A stretch of DNA of 35,389 nt from Apostichopus californicus (lineage: Eukaryota > Echinodermata > Holothuroidea > Aspidochirotida > Stichopodidae): NCBI GenBank assembly GCA_020650975.1, contig JAIPMN010000628.1:1-35389 (forward strand), in the 5' to 3' direction. Position numbers and translations under genes: made by a program. Shown here piece by piece: positions 1 through 11,050 of this stretch. The stretch's first letter is position 1; every line of letters starts with the position of its first letter. The notes under the pieces are model-generated. The model was not told where the DNA came from and ran no database searches. It saw only the letters and a list, made by a program, of their open reading frames with translations.

Positions 1-258
1 GAATGACATTCCGTTCAACATCCGTACGGCAGAGACTGTACAACACTTCAAATCTCTCTTGAAAACACACCTTTTTGCCAATGCTAGTATATTTAATTAA
101 TCACCTTTTTGTTGTTGGCATGTTTTGTATACTTGTTCCTTTTTTGTTTCATTTTTTTTTCATTTAGTGTTTAGTTGTTTTTTACTTGTACAGCGCCATA
201 GAACAGATTTCTTATCTGAATGGGGCGCTCTATAAATGCGTTTATTATTATTATTATA
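1..258 (+). mobile_element. 3' end of a CR1/L2-type non-LTR retrotransposon
   Basis: An open frame from base 2 to the TAA at 98-100 encodes the extreme C-terminus of a LINE ORF2 protein. It reads NDIPFNIRTAETVQHFKSLL and then KTHLFANAS, the WN-x-LP...T-F-K-x-L-KTHLF pattern found after the reverse-transcriptase domain in CR1/L2/Jockey-group elements. The rest of ORF2 lies left of the window. The 3' UTR holds a hairpin (GCGCC at about 194 with GGCGC at about 224, and an inner CAGAT/ATCTG stem), then GCGCTCTATAAATG and a TTA-triplet tail at 240-257. A 3' hairpin plus short tandem tail is typical of elements whose RT recognises the RNA 3' end. The exact clade is inferred. Confidence 0.8.
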
Positions 259-780
259 AAAATAAACTTCATGAAAGGCACAAATTGCATGAAATGCATT
301 ATTTCAGGATTCTTAGTATCCATGCAAAACATACATAGAATTTCTCAATAACAAGATTTATAAAGTATGAGCAGCTAGCGAATGAATTCTGAAGGGCAAA
401 CCTCCTCCTGAATGTAGGTAACAGTTTAGTATTACTCCTATCATAATCCTACAAACATGAAAATAATCTCTCTGAAGTCAGGCAACACTATGATACCAAC
501 ACTGTGATACCAGCAAAAAATGGTTCCACCAACAATATGCTTAGACTATTGCCCTAGCCTACACACCTCACTACAAAAGAAGGGGAGAAAGCTGGTAGGG
601 TTATCCATCTGACAGAGGCAGAATTACCTTTTACTAAGATATGGGCTAGAAACAAACAAATTCCTGTTTATTTGCTCAGTGTGCGATTATCCTCTTCCAT
701 CCCCCTCCGATCTTTAGGACTGCATTGTTATAGCTTGGTCAAACAGTACAGATAACAACTTAGTACACATCACAGTCCAT
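259..780. other. Intergenic stretch, no feature seen
   Basis: AT-rich DNA between the LINE end and a microsatellite. I see no open frame, splice-bordered exon, tRNA-like sequence or tandem repeat here. Confidence 0.5.
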
Positions 781-859
781 ATACATACACAATACAATAC
801 AATACACATCACAATACATACAATACATACATACAATACATACAATACATACATACAAT
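781..859 (+). repeat. ATACA/ATAC microsatellite
   Basis: Interspersed ATACA and ATAC units run almost without break. The same ATAC tail type ends the SINE copies at 21.7 kb and 30.8 kb, so this could be the tail of a decayed element, but no SINE body is visible next to it. Confidence 0.8.
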
Positions 860-1012
860 CAATTACAACAACTACTTTGTGACAGTTTTCAATAACTTCC
901 TTTTGGTGCCAAGGCCAAACATGATGTCACCATTTTATGATGGAGCTATACCAGAATTGAAATTATCAATCCTAATACAGAATGAAATGACATAAAAAAA
1001 AAGGTTAGTTAG

Positions 1013-1060
1013 GAAGGGGGGGGGGTGGGTGGAGAGGGAGTGGGGAGGAACACAGGTGGG
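1013..1060 (+). other. G-rich tract with G-quadruplex potential
   Basis: A run of about ten G is followed within 40 bases by GGG, GGG and GGGG runs, giving four closely spaced G runs on the plus strand. Similar runs of 9-16 G occur near 9374, 12690, 15433, 31774, 34560 and 35219, and a C run lies near 25125. The tract lies in otherwise unassigned DNA. Confidence 0.5.
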
Positions 1061-1551
1061 CATTGGAGGAGGTGGGATGTGGAGTTACCGTGGTATCAAC
1101 TTGAAACAGACTGCTACAGGATTATGGACATCTCGCGTGAGAGTTATACATGCTGCCAACACTCATAGACTACAAGTCTATGAATGGCAGCAGATCTAAA
1201 GCCCGGGGAAAAAGAAAAAAAACCCTGCATACTTAAGAAATCATTCACGCGGGTCATACGACTAAACCCGCATATAATGTACAAACACATCCAAAGCGAC
1301 AAGCCGTCGTGTCATATTTCTTTTCCTTCCTACTTTACCTATCAACTAATCGCAATATACGAACGCGATTACACATGGCTTACACCGACTGGCGGGAATC
1401 ACAAAGTCACGAACAAAAGAGTCAGCATGGTTACCCAGGCATGTAACCCAAGGTTGCAGGTGTCTGGTCGGCACCGTGCATGACCGAACAAACTATGTGA
1501 AGGTTTTTATCAAACATCTCACCTTTTCGTTCTATCTCATGTTTTATTTTT

Positions 1552-2202
1552 TCAAATGGAATTATCATACCTAGAGTCTATTCGGGTGACTTCCAGTGTA
1601 TTCACCTGCCGTAGTGTGTGCATATACAATGAACTATGGTGGAAAATCATTGAATAATCTATTGATGAATAAAAAATAAAAAAACAGGAAAAATAGATAA
1701 TGATAGGATTCGGGGTGAATTTCTTTTCAGCTTCGAGAATCGTGTTAAAGCCGCACACACAAGACACTGTAGCAGACAGACAAGTTTTGAGAACCAAGCA
1801 AGGCTTTAACAAAAAAACAAATTCAGCGCCTTCTGAATTATGGCGACACAGGTAGAGGGGTAGGACTTGTTTTTTTTTTTTAAAGTTTTTACAATGTATT
1901 GTTTGTGCGCTGTGGATGCACCTATATATAGCAACTGCTAGGAAATGACTCAGTCTGGTTAAAGATCCGATCCTCCACTTTTGCAGTGAATTATGTGTGT
2001 TATGAAGGAAGGGTTTTCCACGCCCTGTAATGTCTGTCTCTGGGTAGGACTTGTTGTTGAATAGTTGCGGGCAATGGCTGGAATCTATCCCAAGCCAATC
2101 ATTTCTTTGTATTGACAATATCAAAATTTGTGATCTAGCTACAACATCAAATTTTTTTTCTCTTGGTACCGAGTGACACAGCTCTGATACAATATATAAC
2201 AT
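1552..2202 (-). other. Unusually long unassigned open frame (216 codons)
   Basis: A minus-strand frame from an ATG at 2202 stays open for 216 codons. That is the longest in the window and exceeds every retroelement remnant. I recognise no domain. The translation is rich in Cys, Ser, His and Ile, contains a lysine run from a T tract on the plus strand (1869-1882), and ends in a hydrophobic segment (IIIYFSCFFIFYSS). Composition looks noncoding, there are no convincing splice borders, and no homologue comes to mind. It could be a chance opening, a decayed coding exon or a lineage-specific gene. I do not assert that it is a gene. Confidence 0.15.
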
Positions 2203-3283
2203 CCCAGCCCTAACTTACAGTACTGACTTGATAACCAATGTAAAATCTTTTTGATTTCGTCTAAGTTTCCGGATTGTTTGGACTTGAATAGTAGTTAAGA
2301 TAGTTCTTTTAATAAAATTTAAAGCAGCATTTTGCGTCCTTTTCTATGGCTTTTCTCAACCTAACTGATTCCACGATGCCATAACGACATACATATAACT
2401 AGCTTATCTATTCAAATCTTACTTCAAATGGTGGCATAAAAGTCGAAAAATTTACAACTTTCAACTTTGTTTTTCTTGAAGATGTTTTTCGTTGGGATCC
2501 AAATAAACCTCGCCCATATTATGAATATTTAAAAGCTACGAAAGTCAATAGCCGATACGTAATACAACACCATGCTTGATTTGTGTAGATTGTCTATGGC
2601 AGTTGTACCAGGGAGCTGTTAGAGTCCAGCTCACTGGTTGTACCAAGTTACCAACTCGACATTTTGAATCTGTTTTTAGCAACAGCTCATAACTAAACCT
2701 GCATCTCTGATTGGTTGAATTCAAACTAGTGGGTTGGGGGAACTGTATGCGATTAATATTAAATGTGTAATTTGTCGGAGGACATTTTGCTCATTATCTG
2801 CAAATGTCCTTAATTACTCGCCAATTAACACTTTTGGCAGGGAAAAAACTTGGCTAATATCTTAGTTTGCTGTTGTGTGATTGATATATGTAAAAAACTT
2901 GATAGACTTGTCAAAAAAGTGGAAAACGGCGACAAAACGCAAAATGCTGCTTTAATTACAATTTGAAAGGTACAGTAGGACCTACCTCTAACGCCAGATG
3001 TCAACAGGCTTAGTGATTCCTTAACACCATTATATATGACAATATCCAGTGTAACAATGCACACAAGATTTTCAAATGTCTGAGCATTTTTCGACTTAAA
3101 TTGGTCAACAAAGGTAAGCAGTACTCATAGGAAGGGTAATGTCATCTCTTAATCTCTGTTGACTTTTGACCCTCCAACAAAGCAAATACAATAATATCTA
3201 CTCTAAAGTAAGCCTTTTATGCAATTTAGTTCATCCAAGCATTATTTTGGAGTTTGGAGTTGTTTACAGAGAATCAGAGTCTC
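2203..3283. other. Noncoding stretch with one strong hairpin
   Basis: No supported gene. The only notable structure is an imperfect inverted repeat, CCAGGGAGCTG (2608-2618) against CAGCTCACTGG (2627-2637). It has ten pairs, one mismatch and an eight-base loop, and GTAC lies on both sides. Confidence 0.4.
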
Positions 3284-3292
3284 ACCTTCATT

Positions 3293-3332
3293 TGACCTCA
3301 AATGACCTGTGACCTCAAATGACCTGTGACCT
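3293..3332 (+). promoter_or_regulatory. Array of five TGACCT nuclear-receptor-like half-sites
   Basis: TGACCT (AGGTCA on the minus strand) occurs at 3293, 3303, 3310, 3320 and 3327, all in one orientation. The spacings are 4, 1, 4 and 1 bases, so DR4 and DR1 arrangements alternate. DR1 and DR4 are classical nuclear-receptor dimer spacings. Because the array sits in a repeat and can be read as a 17-bp tandem duplication, a regulatory role is only a possibility. Confidence 0.35.
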
Positions 3333-3609
3333 CTACAACACCTAGTAGGGTTCTTGAACTCACTATTTATAAAGGTCGATCAACATACTAGGTATGAATT
3401 TCAGCCAAGTTCGACTACAGTATTCAAGTTGCACATGTTTAAAAGGATTCCAAACTTTGACCTCTGACAATTTCATATGACCCTTGGCCTCCACCAAAAA
3501 CAAGTAGAATTCTTGTACTCACTGTGTTGGATCCACAGCCAAGTATGAAGTTAAACCAACTAAACCATCGTGTAAGTTTTTAGTTTCAATGTTTACCAGC
3601 CAAGGTATT

Positions 3610-3636
3610 ACACACACACACACACGCACACACACA
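3610..3636 (+). repeat. CA dinucleotide microsatellite
   Basis: Alternating CA with one GC interruption, directly after the second unit of the TGACCT repeat. Confidence 0.9.
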
Positions 3637-3640
3637 AGTC

Positions 3641-5870
3641 ATCACCTTCGCATAAAGTCTCAAGAAGTCAACCATCCTGCTCTTAATGTCTCACAGATCA
3701 CAAAATCCATGACTGCTTCAGACAATACACTCGAATTAGTAAGCCAAACCTGAGAACCAAGACTCGAGAAAATTTTTTAACTTTTTCAGAGTGTCAACGT
3801 ACACCTAGCCGAAGCCTACGATACGTATATACTGGAATAGTACTTGACCTAGCCTAATATGTGGATATGACTCTGGGCAGAAGAATGTAACTGTCATCAA
3901 AAGAATACTTTGATTTACTAATGAAGTGTGGTCGCTGCTTTAAGATCCCTGCCTGTCAGGCCTCATATCTTTCCTTCTACTGTAAACAGTAGAACCTCAT
4001 TACTTATCTCGAAGCAATACATTCCAGGGCAAACTTTTCAATGTTCTTCCTGTCATCCGAGATGACCAAATTTCTCTCCAGACAACAAGGAGGTCGTCCC
4101 GCGGATGACCAGTTATTTTTAATCATAATTCAGATTTGAATTGTAACTAATTACTCCCAAATAGGTAAAATGATATTATTGGTATCATACTTTATCACTT
4201 TTAGGGATACTGATATAAAGCAAAAATAGTGGTAGGCTTTTCTTCGACCCAAACAGGAGCTCTGACTGGTCCAAAGCTGGTGTTCTATTTACCAATCCTA
4301 AACATCTCTCATACAGTGTATACATTGATCATTTTCTTTGTAAAAAAGAAATACTGATTTTTCTGTATAAACTGTAAAGTTTGTCTTCTCTGTCCTGTTC
4401 AGTATGGATTGCTGTTGTTGGGTGGTTACCGGTTTAAACAAAACAACAAAAAAGACAAATTGTTAAAGGCATTGAAGACTCGCCCCAAACCGTGTGCCGC
4501 CCTGCAAAAGTTAACTTTCCGTTGCTTGCAAGTAAAGCTTTTTCTTGTCGCTACAAAATGCGACAGTAATGAAACGTGATACCTTGTTATCTTTTATCTA
4601 GACCTGAGATGTCCATCGCTGCTATGTACACTGTGTTGTGGGTATTGACTGTAGCTGCATGTATTGACTGTACACTAGTGTCTTATTATCGACGGTAGCA
4701 AGCTGTGTGTGTATTTTCTGGGATCGATGGTGGTGTCTAACATTTCTGTTACACCTCATTCAAAACTAGGTCAGATTACCAGCATTAGACATTTCTTCAC
4801 TCCCTTTAAGTCTTCTCACTAATTATAGCAGTAATTACATCGTAACTGTTTTCACCACCAAAGGCCTCTCTGGTTTGGGTTTTTACTTCTTCTTCTTCTC
4901 TAACAGCCAACATTTAATCACATTACATTAATAAGAAACAATGTTTTGATATGTAATTGAGAGGTATCTGTAAGAGTAGGACTGGTTAATTTCCTTCTTC
5001 CATTTCTTACCAGCAAACCTTGTTAAAAGTAAGTCACCAATTGATGTGACCTTTAGTCAGGTATGAAACCTTTTGGGTTCACCGTTTGTTGAAATAGTTT
5101 ATATTTGCTGCATTTGAGCAGACGGTTGCCACTTCACTGCCAACATTTACTGCCAACAATTAAACGGGAAATGTTCGGTTTTGCCACCGAAGTTTATTTT
5201 TGCCCCTCCCACCAAACTAATCGCCCCGTGTCTCTTATTATGTTCTTTATGACGCCCACACATATCACTGCTTTCACGATACGCAAACTCAAGAAGAGGA
5301 CGCATGAAATATGCATCACCATACATGACAGTCTTGGAATCATAATGTAATCATTTTCGATGCAAAACCATGATCGATGGTGTTTTAAAGGTATCAAACA
5401 CTGCCGTATTGCAATGCTAGTACTTGAGCTCGTTTACGTGGGTGTGACGCCGTTTAGACCTTATGTCCCGCTATTTCAACCAGAAAAAGGTAGTACACCC
5501 TCCATACACACACGGTTCAGTCTCCTCTCTGATGCTGTTACCTTGGATTTCCACGAAATCATATTGTGACTACTATGACTCACAGTCATGAGCAGACATA
5601 GTTGCTGGTATAGCGCATGATGCCATCAGACAATGTCAAACGAGTCTCTGGTATTTGCTGCGGTTTCACAAGCAGATGGAGGTGAGGAAAGTTCATAACT
5701 ACCGTGTAAGCGTTATAAAAGTAAACTGACGTCAGTCTGTATTAACCACACGTACTCTAAACACATCATGCCATCAGACAGAGACAAAATCTTCTCTCTT
5801 CAGTTGCATGCAATTCTTACAATGATAAAAAAAAAAATATGTAAAACAAAGACAATTAACATGGTTACAG
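3641..5870. other. Noncoding stretch, no feature supported
   Basis: About 2.2 kb 3' of the EXOSC10 stop. Open frames are all under 85 codons and overlap one another on both strands near 5.1-5.6 kb. None shows a domain or convincing exon borders. Confidence 0.5.
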
Positions 5871-5871
5871 T

Positions 5872-5911
5872 GCCTTTTGTGTGATGTGCACGCCTTTTGT
5901 GTGATGGCCAC
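5872..5911 (+). repeat. 20-bp tandem duplication
   Basis: GCCTTTTGTGTGATG occurs twice, 20 bases apart, followed by TGCAC in the first copy and GCCAC in the second. Confidence 0.8.
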
Positions 5912-6473
5912 TCAAACAAACTCTTAACTCTTTTATGGGAACGCTCTCATGAGGACAAAAGTCAATCTGAGTTCGATTGCTATGTTTGAATGTTTATATC
6001 ACCTGACATAATGTTGCATAAAACATTTTGAAGCAAAACTGAGACTGCCATGTGGCAAACAAGGTTAAAAATATCACCATAAAACAGACCTGTTTTTTTT
6101 TCTTCCTCTTGAATGGAACTCTCATACTGTTAGTATGAGCGATTCGAAACATGATATTAGAGGACAGTATATAGTGGTATTTAAGCATTGGAAAATTGTC
6201 CCAACCAGCTGACCAAGATTTTGACTAGTACGACAACTTTTGGGATCTTGTGAGTGCCATGGAAGATGGGGGAAGCTACATGTCACATCACACATGGGAG
6301 CGCATGAAGAGGAAGGGGGGCAGAGGAAGGGGGGAAGGGGGCAAGGAACTTACCTGTCAAATACAGAGTAAATATTTACAGATTTATCAACGGACCGTGA
6401 TATCACGCGGGACCAAAAGTCGCCTACTGGAAGTGGATGCAAACCTTACCGAGAAAAAAAAAAGTCATGAAAC

Positions 6474-6550
6474 TTATAAATATAAACCAACCTTAAAATA
6501 TCTCTTCCTGCCTCTTCCACGCATCCTCGACGAAGAATCCTGGGGTTGAT
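6474..6550 (-). CDS. EXOSC10: EXOSC10/RRP6 orthologue, terminal coding exon
   Basis: Last exon of the minus-strand exosome nuclease gene. Transcription reaches it through a textbook acceptor: a branch-point-like GCTAAC, a long pyrimidine stretch and CAG ending at 6551. The first two bases (AT) join the A left by exon 7993-7840 to make AAT (Asn). The frame then gives QPQDSSSRMRGRGRKRYFK and VGLYL before TAA at 6476-6474. A short Arg/Lys/Gly-rich tail fits the basic C-terminus of RRP6-family proteins, which helps nuclear retention and RNA binding. A GT after the last AAG (AAGGTTGGT) is a possible weak donor, so an alternative downstream end exists. I see no clear AATAAA close to the stop. Confidence 0.7.
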
Positions 6551-6671
6551 CTGACAAGGAGACAGATGTTAGCAAAAAAGAAAGAAATTAAAAAGCTTCA
6601 TCTCATCTTGAGAATCTTGGATAACGCTCTCTTAATAATTGAAGTTAAGAGGAGAGTCCAGAGGGAACCCC

Positions 6672-6696
6672 CTTTCTTTCTTTCTTTCTTTCTTTG
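6672..6696 (+). repeat. CTTT tetranucleotide microsatellite
   Basis: Six tandem CTTT units in the last EXOSC10 intron, about 120 bases from the terminal-exon acceptor. On the transcribed minus strand it is purine-rich. Confidence 0.9.
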
Positions 6697-7653
6697 TAAG
6701 TGATGAAAGAGGTAGGCATACTTAACAGCATTCCGTTGAAATTTGCATCCAATTCCTACATGGCGTTTTCAAGATGTTGATAGATGAAATTGTCAAAGTC
6801 TGTGCCATAAGTGGACTTGAAGCAAACAGATAATCGTTGCACACAGACGGCTAAAATGCATGACTTTCATTTTTTTTTTTTTTTTGATTGTTTTTGACAT
6901 TGCATGGGAATGGAGTTCCAACTCTCCCTATTAGGCGATGTTAAGTTACACAAATTGTGTACTCATATTGAGACGAATCCCAATTTTGAAGTAGAAAATT
7001 TCAAATTAAATTTTGAAAGTAAAAACTTCAAGCAAAATTTGTTAGTGTGTTTCTATGAGATCAAAACCTGTTTGCTCTCTCAAGGTTACTTCTGCTGCAA
7101 AACTTGTCAACTTCAAACATTTGTCATCTCTAAAATGGTACATTCAGGAACTGAATGCAAATTTGACCTTGATCACAAACAATACATTCATTTTTCATCT
7201 GTCAAAATTTCACTGTGAAAATGTCATTTCATGCAAATTTTTGAGAATGACATTACAAAACAAAGATGGGTGCAGAGTTCCAAATAATCATATGCAGTGG
7301 ACAGCTATTTCCTTACTTGAAAGACAGACTGCATTGTCACTAAAATAGATTATTAAAATTATAAATTGGTATCACCCTCAATCACTTTGGAGACATTGAA
7401 ATGGATCAAAAATAGTGGTTGGCCTATAATTCACCAGAAGTGGAGAGATTTACTGTCCCAAACCTGGTGTGATTATTATTATCATCATCATACCACATAT
7501 TTTAAATGCTCAATACAAAACACAAAGTCTGCTCGCAAGCACTTTTCCAACAAAAGTAGGAGAAATAGACACACATACTATTGACTAAACTGACATATTT
7601 CTCCTTCAGTGTATATATCAGAGTTTCATTATCGTTATTTGACTTCATTTTTT

Positions 7654-7687
7654 TCGGACAACCAAGAGGTAGGACCTGGTTGTCCGA
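7654..7687. other. Strong stem-loop in the last EXOSC10 intron
   Basis: TCGGACAACC (7654-7663) pairs perfectly with GGTTGTCCGA (7678-7687). Inside it AGGT (7667-7670) pairs with ACCT (7674-7677) around the loop AGG, leaving only AAG bulged. A further GGACAACC copy follows at 7689. It lies about 150 bases downstream of the donor of exon 7993-7840 in the direction of transcription. Confidence 0.6.
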
Positions 7688-7839
7688 GGGACAACCAATG
7701 AAAAACAAGAGATCTTGCAAGATTTGCACTGGAGAACACCTGTACTCTATCCCACAAATCATCTCATTATTTCATCGATGGGTGAAATCACTCCACAAAA
7801 GAGACTGAAATGGTCACGATCTTACTGCGAGTTACTTAC

Positions 7840-7993
7840 TGGAGAATCTCTGATGTACGTTCTGCTGGTAATCGTACGGTTGGAAATCCTCGCTAGAGTC
7901 GGGGACCGTAACTTTCTCAGCGGGGTCTTTCTTCACTTTCTTCTTTGAGCCTTCGTCTCTGCTGGGATCAACCCTGCTTGATTCCTTGCGTTT
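7840..7993 (-). CDS. EXOSC10: EXOSC10/RRP6 orthologue, penultimate exon (PYDY motif)
   Basis: A 154-bp exon bordered by TTGACTAG (acceptor) and GTAAGT (donor, 7839-7834). It enters in phase 0 and leaves one base (A). The 51 residues start KRKESSRVDPSRDEGSKKKV, a Lys/Arg-rich linker with nuclear-localisation character. They end with SSEDFQPYDYQQNVHQRFS. The acidic residues followed by F-x-PYDY and then a short hydrophilic stretch match the conserved C-terminal block of animal EXOSC10. The 3' neighbour is exon 6550-6474 and the 5' neighbour is exon 11668-11498, both in matching phase. Confidence 0.88.
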
Positions 7994-8136
7994 CTAGTCA
8001 AGAAAAGAAGGGATTTTGTTAACGTCATTTATAGCGAAAGAAGGAGAGCAAAGCAAAGAGAAGACGATGACCGTTCAACCTCCCGATTCAGATCAGTCAC
8101 TCCTGTCTCCGCAAGAATTCAGATGGGAACGCTTAA

Positions 8137-8455
8137 TAATAATAATAATAATAATAATGCAAATGTATATAGCATCAATATCCAGAGGAAAACCAATGCT
8201 CACTGGCGCTAGTGCTCAGGGAAGGCATTCAAAAATAGATTTAGTTTTGTGTCTGTTTTTGAAATTGTTAACGTTGGGTGCCGACTTGATGTGCAGTGGA
8301 AGTGAGTTCCAAAGAGTAGGAGCAGCATTAGAAAATGATCTTTGACCAAATGACTTGAGCTTCCACTTAGGTATCCACTTGTATCGCGCCACTTGTATCG
8401 CGCCTGTCACAAATTCTACCGATTTGGAAGTAATATTTAGTAATAATCGAAACAT
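8137..8455 (-). mobile_element. 5'-truncated CR1/L2-type LINE in an EXOSC10 intron
   Basis: The minus strand carries a 79-codon frame (8455-8216) whose C-terminal half reads FGQRSFSNAAPTLWNSLPLH and then IKSAPNVNNFKNR, the characteristic end of CR1/L2 ORF2. A short 3' UTR and an ATT-triplet tail (8157-8137 on the minus strand) follow. The start of the frame (near MFRLLLNITSK) holds a 15-bp tandem duplication around CACTTGTATCGCGC (8377-8404). Everything upstream in ORF2 is missing, as expected of a 5'-truncated insertion. It sits in the intron between exons 11668-11498 and 7993-7840, in the same direction as the host gene. Confidence 0.85.
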
Positions 8456-10460
8456 GACAAACCGACATGTTAATTACATCTGTAGGTCAGCTTCTTTTCG
8501 TTCTTCAAAAACTTGATAAAACAACAAAGATGAAAATGCTTGGGCATTCACTTGTGTCTTTACCTCTATACAATTATAATAGCTTTCGATACGGCCTATC
8601 AAATCGTCAAGTAATGAACCCTGGAACTCAGTGGCAAGAATAGTTTAACCAATGTGACTGACGTTACTCGCACCCTTTACAAGTTATCAATGGTTTCCTG
8701 TCAATCCAAGTTTTTTTCTCTCTTTTAAATGCGTCCTTTGGCTTGGCTCGGCCCTTCTATAAGTATAACAAGGCTTTATCTACAGCCTCCCTTGCCTGTG
8801 AGCTGGCCTCTGCCTTTCTTGTGGGCATTGCCACAAGATGAGTGAAAGGAAGTTTGGACAAGATTTAGCTGATCTGTTTAGTTAAGATTCTTACCATAAT
8901 TCAACCCGCACCTGACTTTTGACCATTTTGTAGACCCTTTTTTAATTGCAGTGCTTCAGCCATTTTGTGCATAGTTGGGTCATTTTTTCTCTGATCAATG
9001 TTAATTCTGACTTCAGGCTGAAAAATTCATCCTGTAGTCTACCATTCATGCTGTAACTATACCAAACGAGTTATCCAGTGGTATATTGGTGATAACTATA
9101 CAACAGTATCTTTGCTTGGGGAAGATGGGGTTGGGTGTGCATGACAGTCGAGCCTGCCAATAGAAAAAGGGTCCTCCTCAAATTCACTCTAGCATAAATA
9201 ATTTGTCACTTGATAGCATAAACTACCCCAGGTACTGCCATTAGGATTCAACCTTGAACGCACATAATTAATTGACCAGCCACCGTATGATTGTAAACAC
9301 AAGTGCTCTAATGGCCAGGGGACTCGGGTGGTAGTTGATATAGGCAGGAAAATCGTAAGGTGGAAGAGGGAGGGTGGGGGGGGGGGATGGGACAGTAAGA
9401 AGTCTAAGCACATTCATACCAAAGTTTAATTTGATATTATAGAACCCAAAAAGCTGCAAGGATGTCATTTCAATAGAATTTTGAAATTCATGTTTATATA
9501 TAAGGAAACCATTAGAGCAACAGATATCATCGGACACGAACAAAATCATAAGCACATCTGAAGGAAAATGGAAACTATTGGCTAGGACGGGATTTGAGCC
9601 ATTGATGGTACTTAATCTAAATCTGGAGTATTTTACTCTTTACAAAGTTCAAACTTGGTTTTTGTCATCAACCATATATATCTCGTCCTTAGACAGAATG
9701 TGCTTGATTGATGATTGCATCTACGTTCAAACTTCCCTTTCCAGAAAGTGCTTCTGATTTCTGATGTAAGACTTGGTAAGGTTTCAGAAAAGCCTGACAA
9801 TTATACAGGTATGCCTGGATATCAGATTCCTTCGTGCGTATAAACCTACCACGAATATCTACGAACCATAGCAACAGTCCATTAAACCAAAATCACGTCA
9901 GGTAAAAGACAAAATCCTAGAACCCATGAACCTCGATCAATTAGGTCACTGACATTATCTCCTGGATACCACAGATTTTGTCTCGAGCAGGAAACAAACA
10001 TATCTGACTGTGACTCCATTTTGCTAAAAAATTTCTTTCCGAGTTTGGGGAGGCAACTTCGGAGATTTTCATCCGATCATTTCTCACGGTAAATTCGGGA
10101 AATTTGGTGGAGGCTCATGTGAAATGTACCACACTATACTACATAGGCTCTCCACTTAGGGATTAATCGCTCCATTACGGGAATGGAAAATGGCTCATGG
10201 CTTTCCTGGTATGATGCAATGTAACTATAGGACAGTCAGTACATGTTCCATAGTGTTAGGCTATTGATGTATTTGATGAAATGATTTTTAAGATTATCAT
10301 GTTGTAAGAATGTGACAACTTGCAGTCTTTAAACACTATTGCCATAGAGCTGTGAAGGTTATAGTCAAACAAGAGCCCAATGGGCACTATGGTTCCTTGC
10401 TTAGTGGAATATGAATGTGTTGTATGTCACCACCCAATATCATAATATTTATGCCCACAT
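8456..10460. other. Intron DNA without assigned features
   Basis: Two kilobases of EXOSC10 intron. It includes a G run near 9374-9386 and otherwise unremarkable AT-rich sequence. Box-B-like sequences near 9258 and 9580 (minus strand) lack a matching A box and are not called. Confidence 0.5.
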
Positions 10461-10878
10461 GTTCCAGCTATTAACCAAGTACTGTATTCCAAGTTTGGAT
10501 ATAATCTGAATTTAAGGTTGTGGAGTTATTGCAAATTTAAAATTTCGGTCTCTCCGTCCCCAAAAATAATTGGCCCAGACAAAGTGGCTCAAAAATATAT
10601 TTGCCCCCAAAACTTGAACCCCCAAATATGAGGCCTAAATGGTTCCAAAAATATTGGGCCCCACAAATTCGGGCCCAAAGAATGTGTCCCAAATGCATTT
10701 GAGGTGGATATAAATTTGGGCCCACCCAGCCCAAAATGGTCCCGGAACTTTTTTTGGGCATAGATGGTCCAAAACAAATGAGGCCTACATGTACCAGCTA
10801 TTAACCAGCAACTGCATACCAAGTTTGGTAACAAACTGACTTAAGGTTGCAGAGTTATTACAATGTTAATATTTTTAC
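10461..10878. repeat. Duplicated 90-bp flanks around a GGCCC-rich quasi-repeat
   Basis: About 88 bp starting CCAGCTATTAACCA (10467) recur in diverged form from 10793; both contain CCAAGTTTGG, TTAAGGTTG and GAGTTATT. Between them, 10550-10780 is a degenerate series of about 20-bp units built from CAAA-(A/T-rich)-GGCCC/GGCCT blocks. It lies in the 3.5-kb EXOSC10 intron. The flanking duplication could be two units of one dispersed repeat with the quasi-repeat as its internal expandable part. Confidence 0.55.
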
Positions 10879-11050
10879 GTTTGACCCCATAACCTCCTGA
10901 ATATGAAAGATCTGTGCCTAAAACAATAGGCACACCTTCTCACTATAATAAATCTAAATAGCAAGTATGACAATAGTATGTATGACAATAGAAAGTCATT
11001 TCAGATGGGAAAACCGTAGATTGCTCTTGCATGAAGAACCCACCTTACTA

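Larger units (their letters stand above)
3290..3640 (+). repeat. Two-unit tandem dispersed repeat with TGACCT motifs
   Basis: Two diverged units of about 170 bp follow each other. Each runs in order TGACCT-rich head, CTAC/CCACCAAAAAC-like segment, GTAG-GTTCTTG-ACTCACT, a TATGAA segment, then AAGTT...GTTTA. Unit 1 starts near 3293 and unit 2 near 3457. The array ends in a CA microsatellite at 3610-3636. This order recalls a dispersed repeat common in marine deuterostome genomes. That identification is from memory and is not proven here. Confidence 0.6.

Noticed and set aside
1184-1483. 99-codon plus-strand frame starting MAADLKPGEKEKK
   Set aside because: It has no recognised domain, no splice context and a length near what chance allows.
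9245-9600. B-box-like GGTTGAATCC and GGCTCAAATCC on the minus strand as tRNA or SINE heads
   Set aside because: No A box lies at a proper distance and no cloverleaf can be drawn.
10537-10834. Two overlapping minus-strand frames of 74 and 81 codons
   Set aside because: Both are produced by the GGCCC quasi-repeat, with no homology and no splice support.
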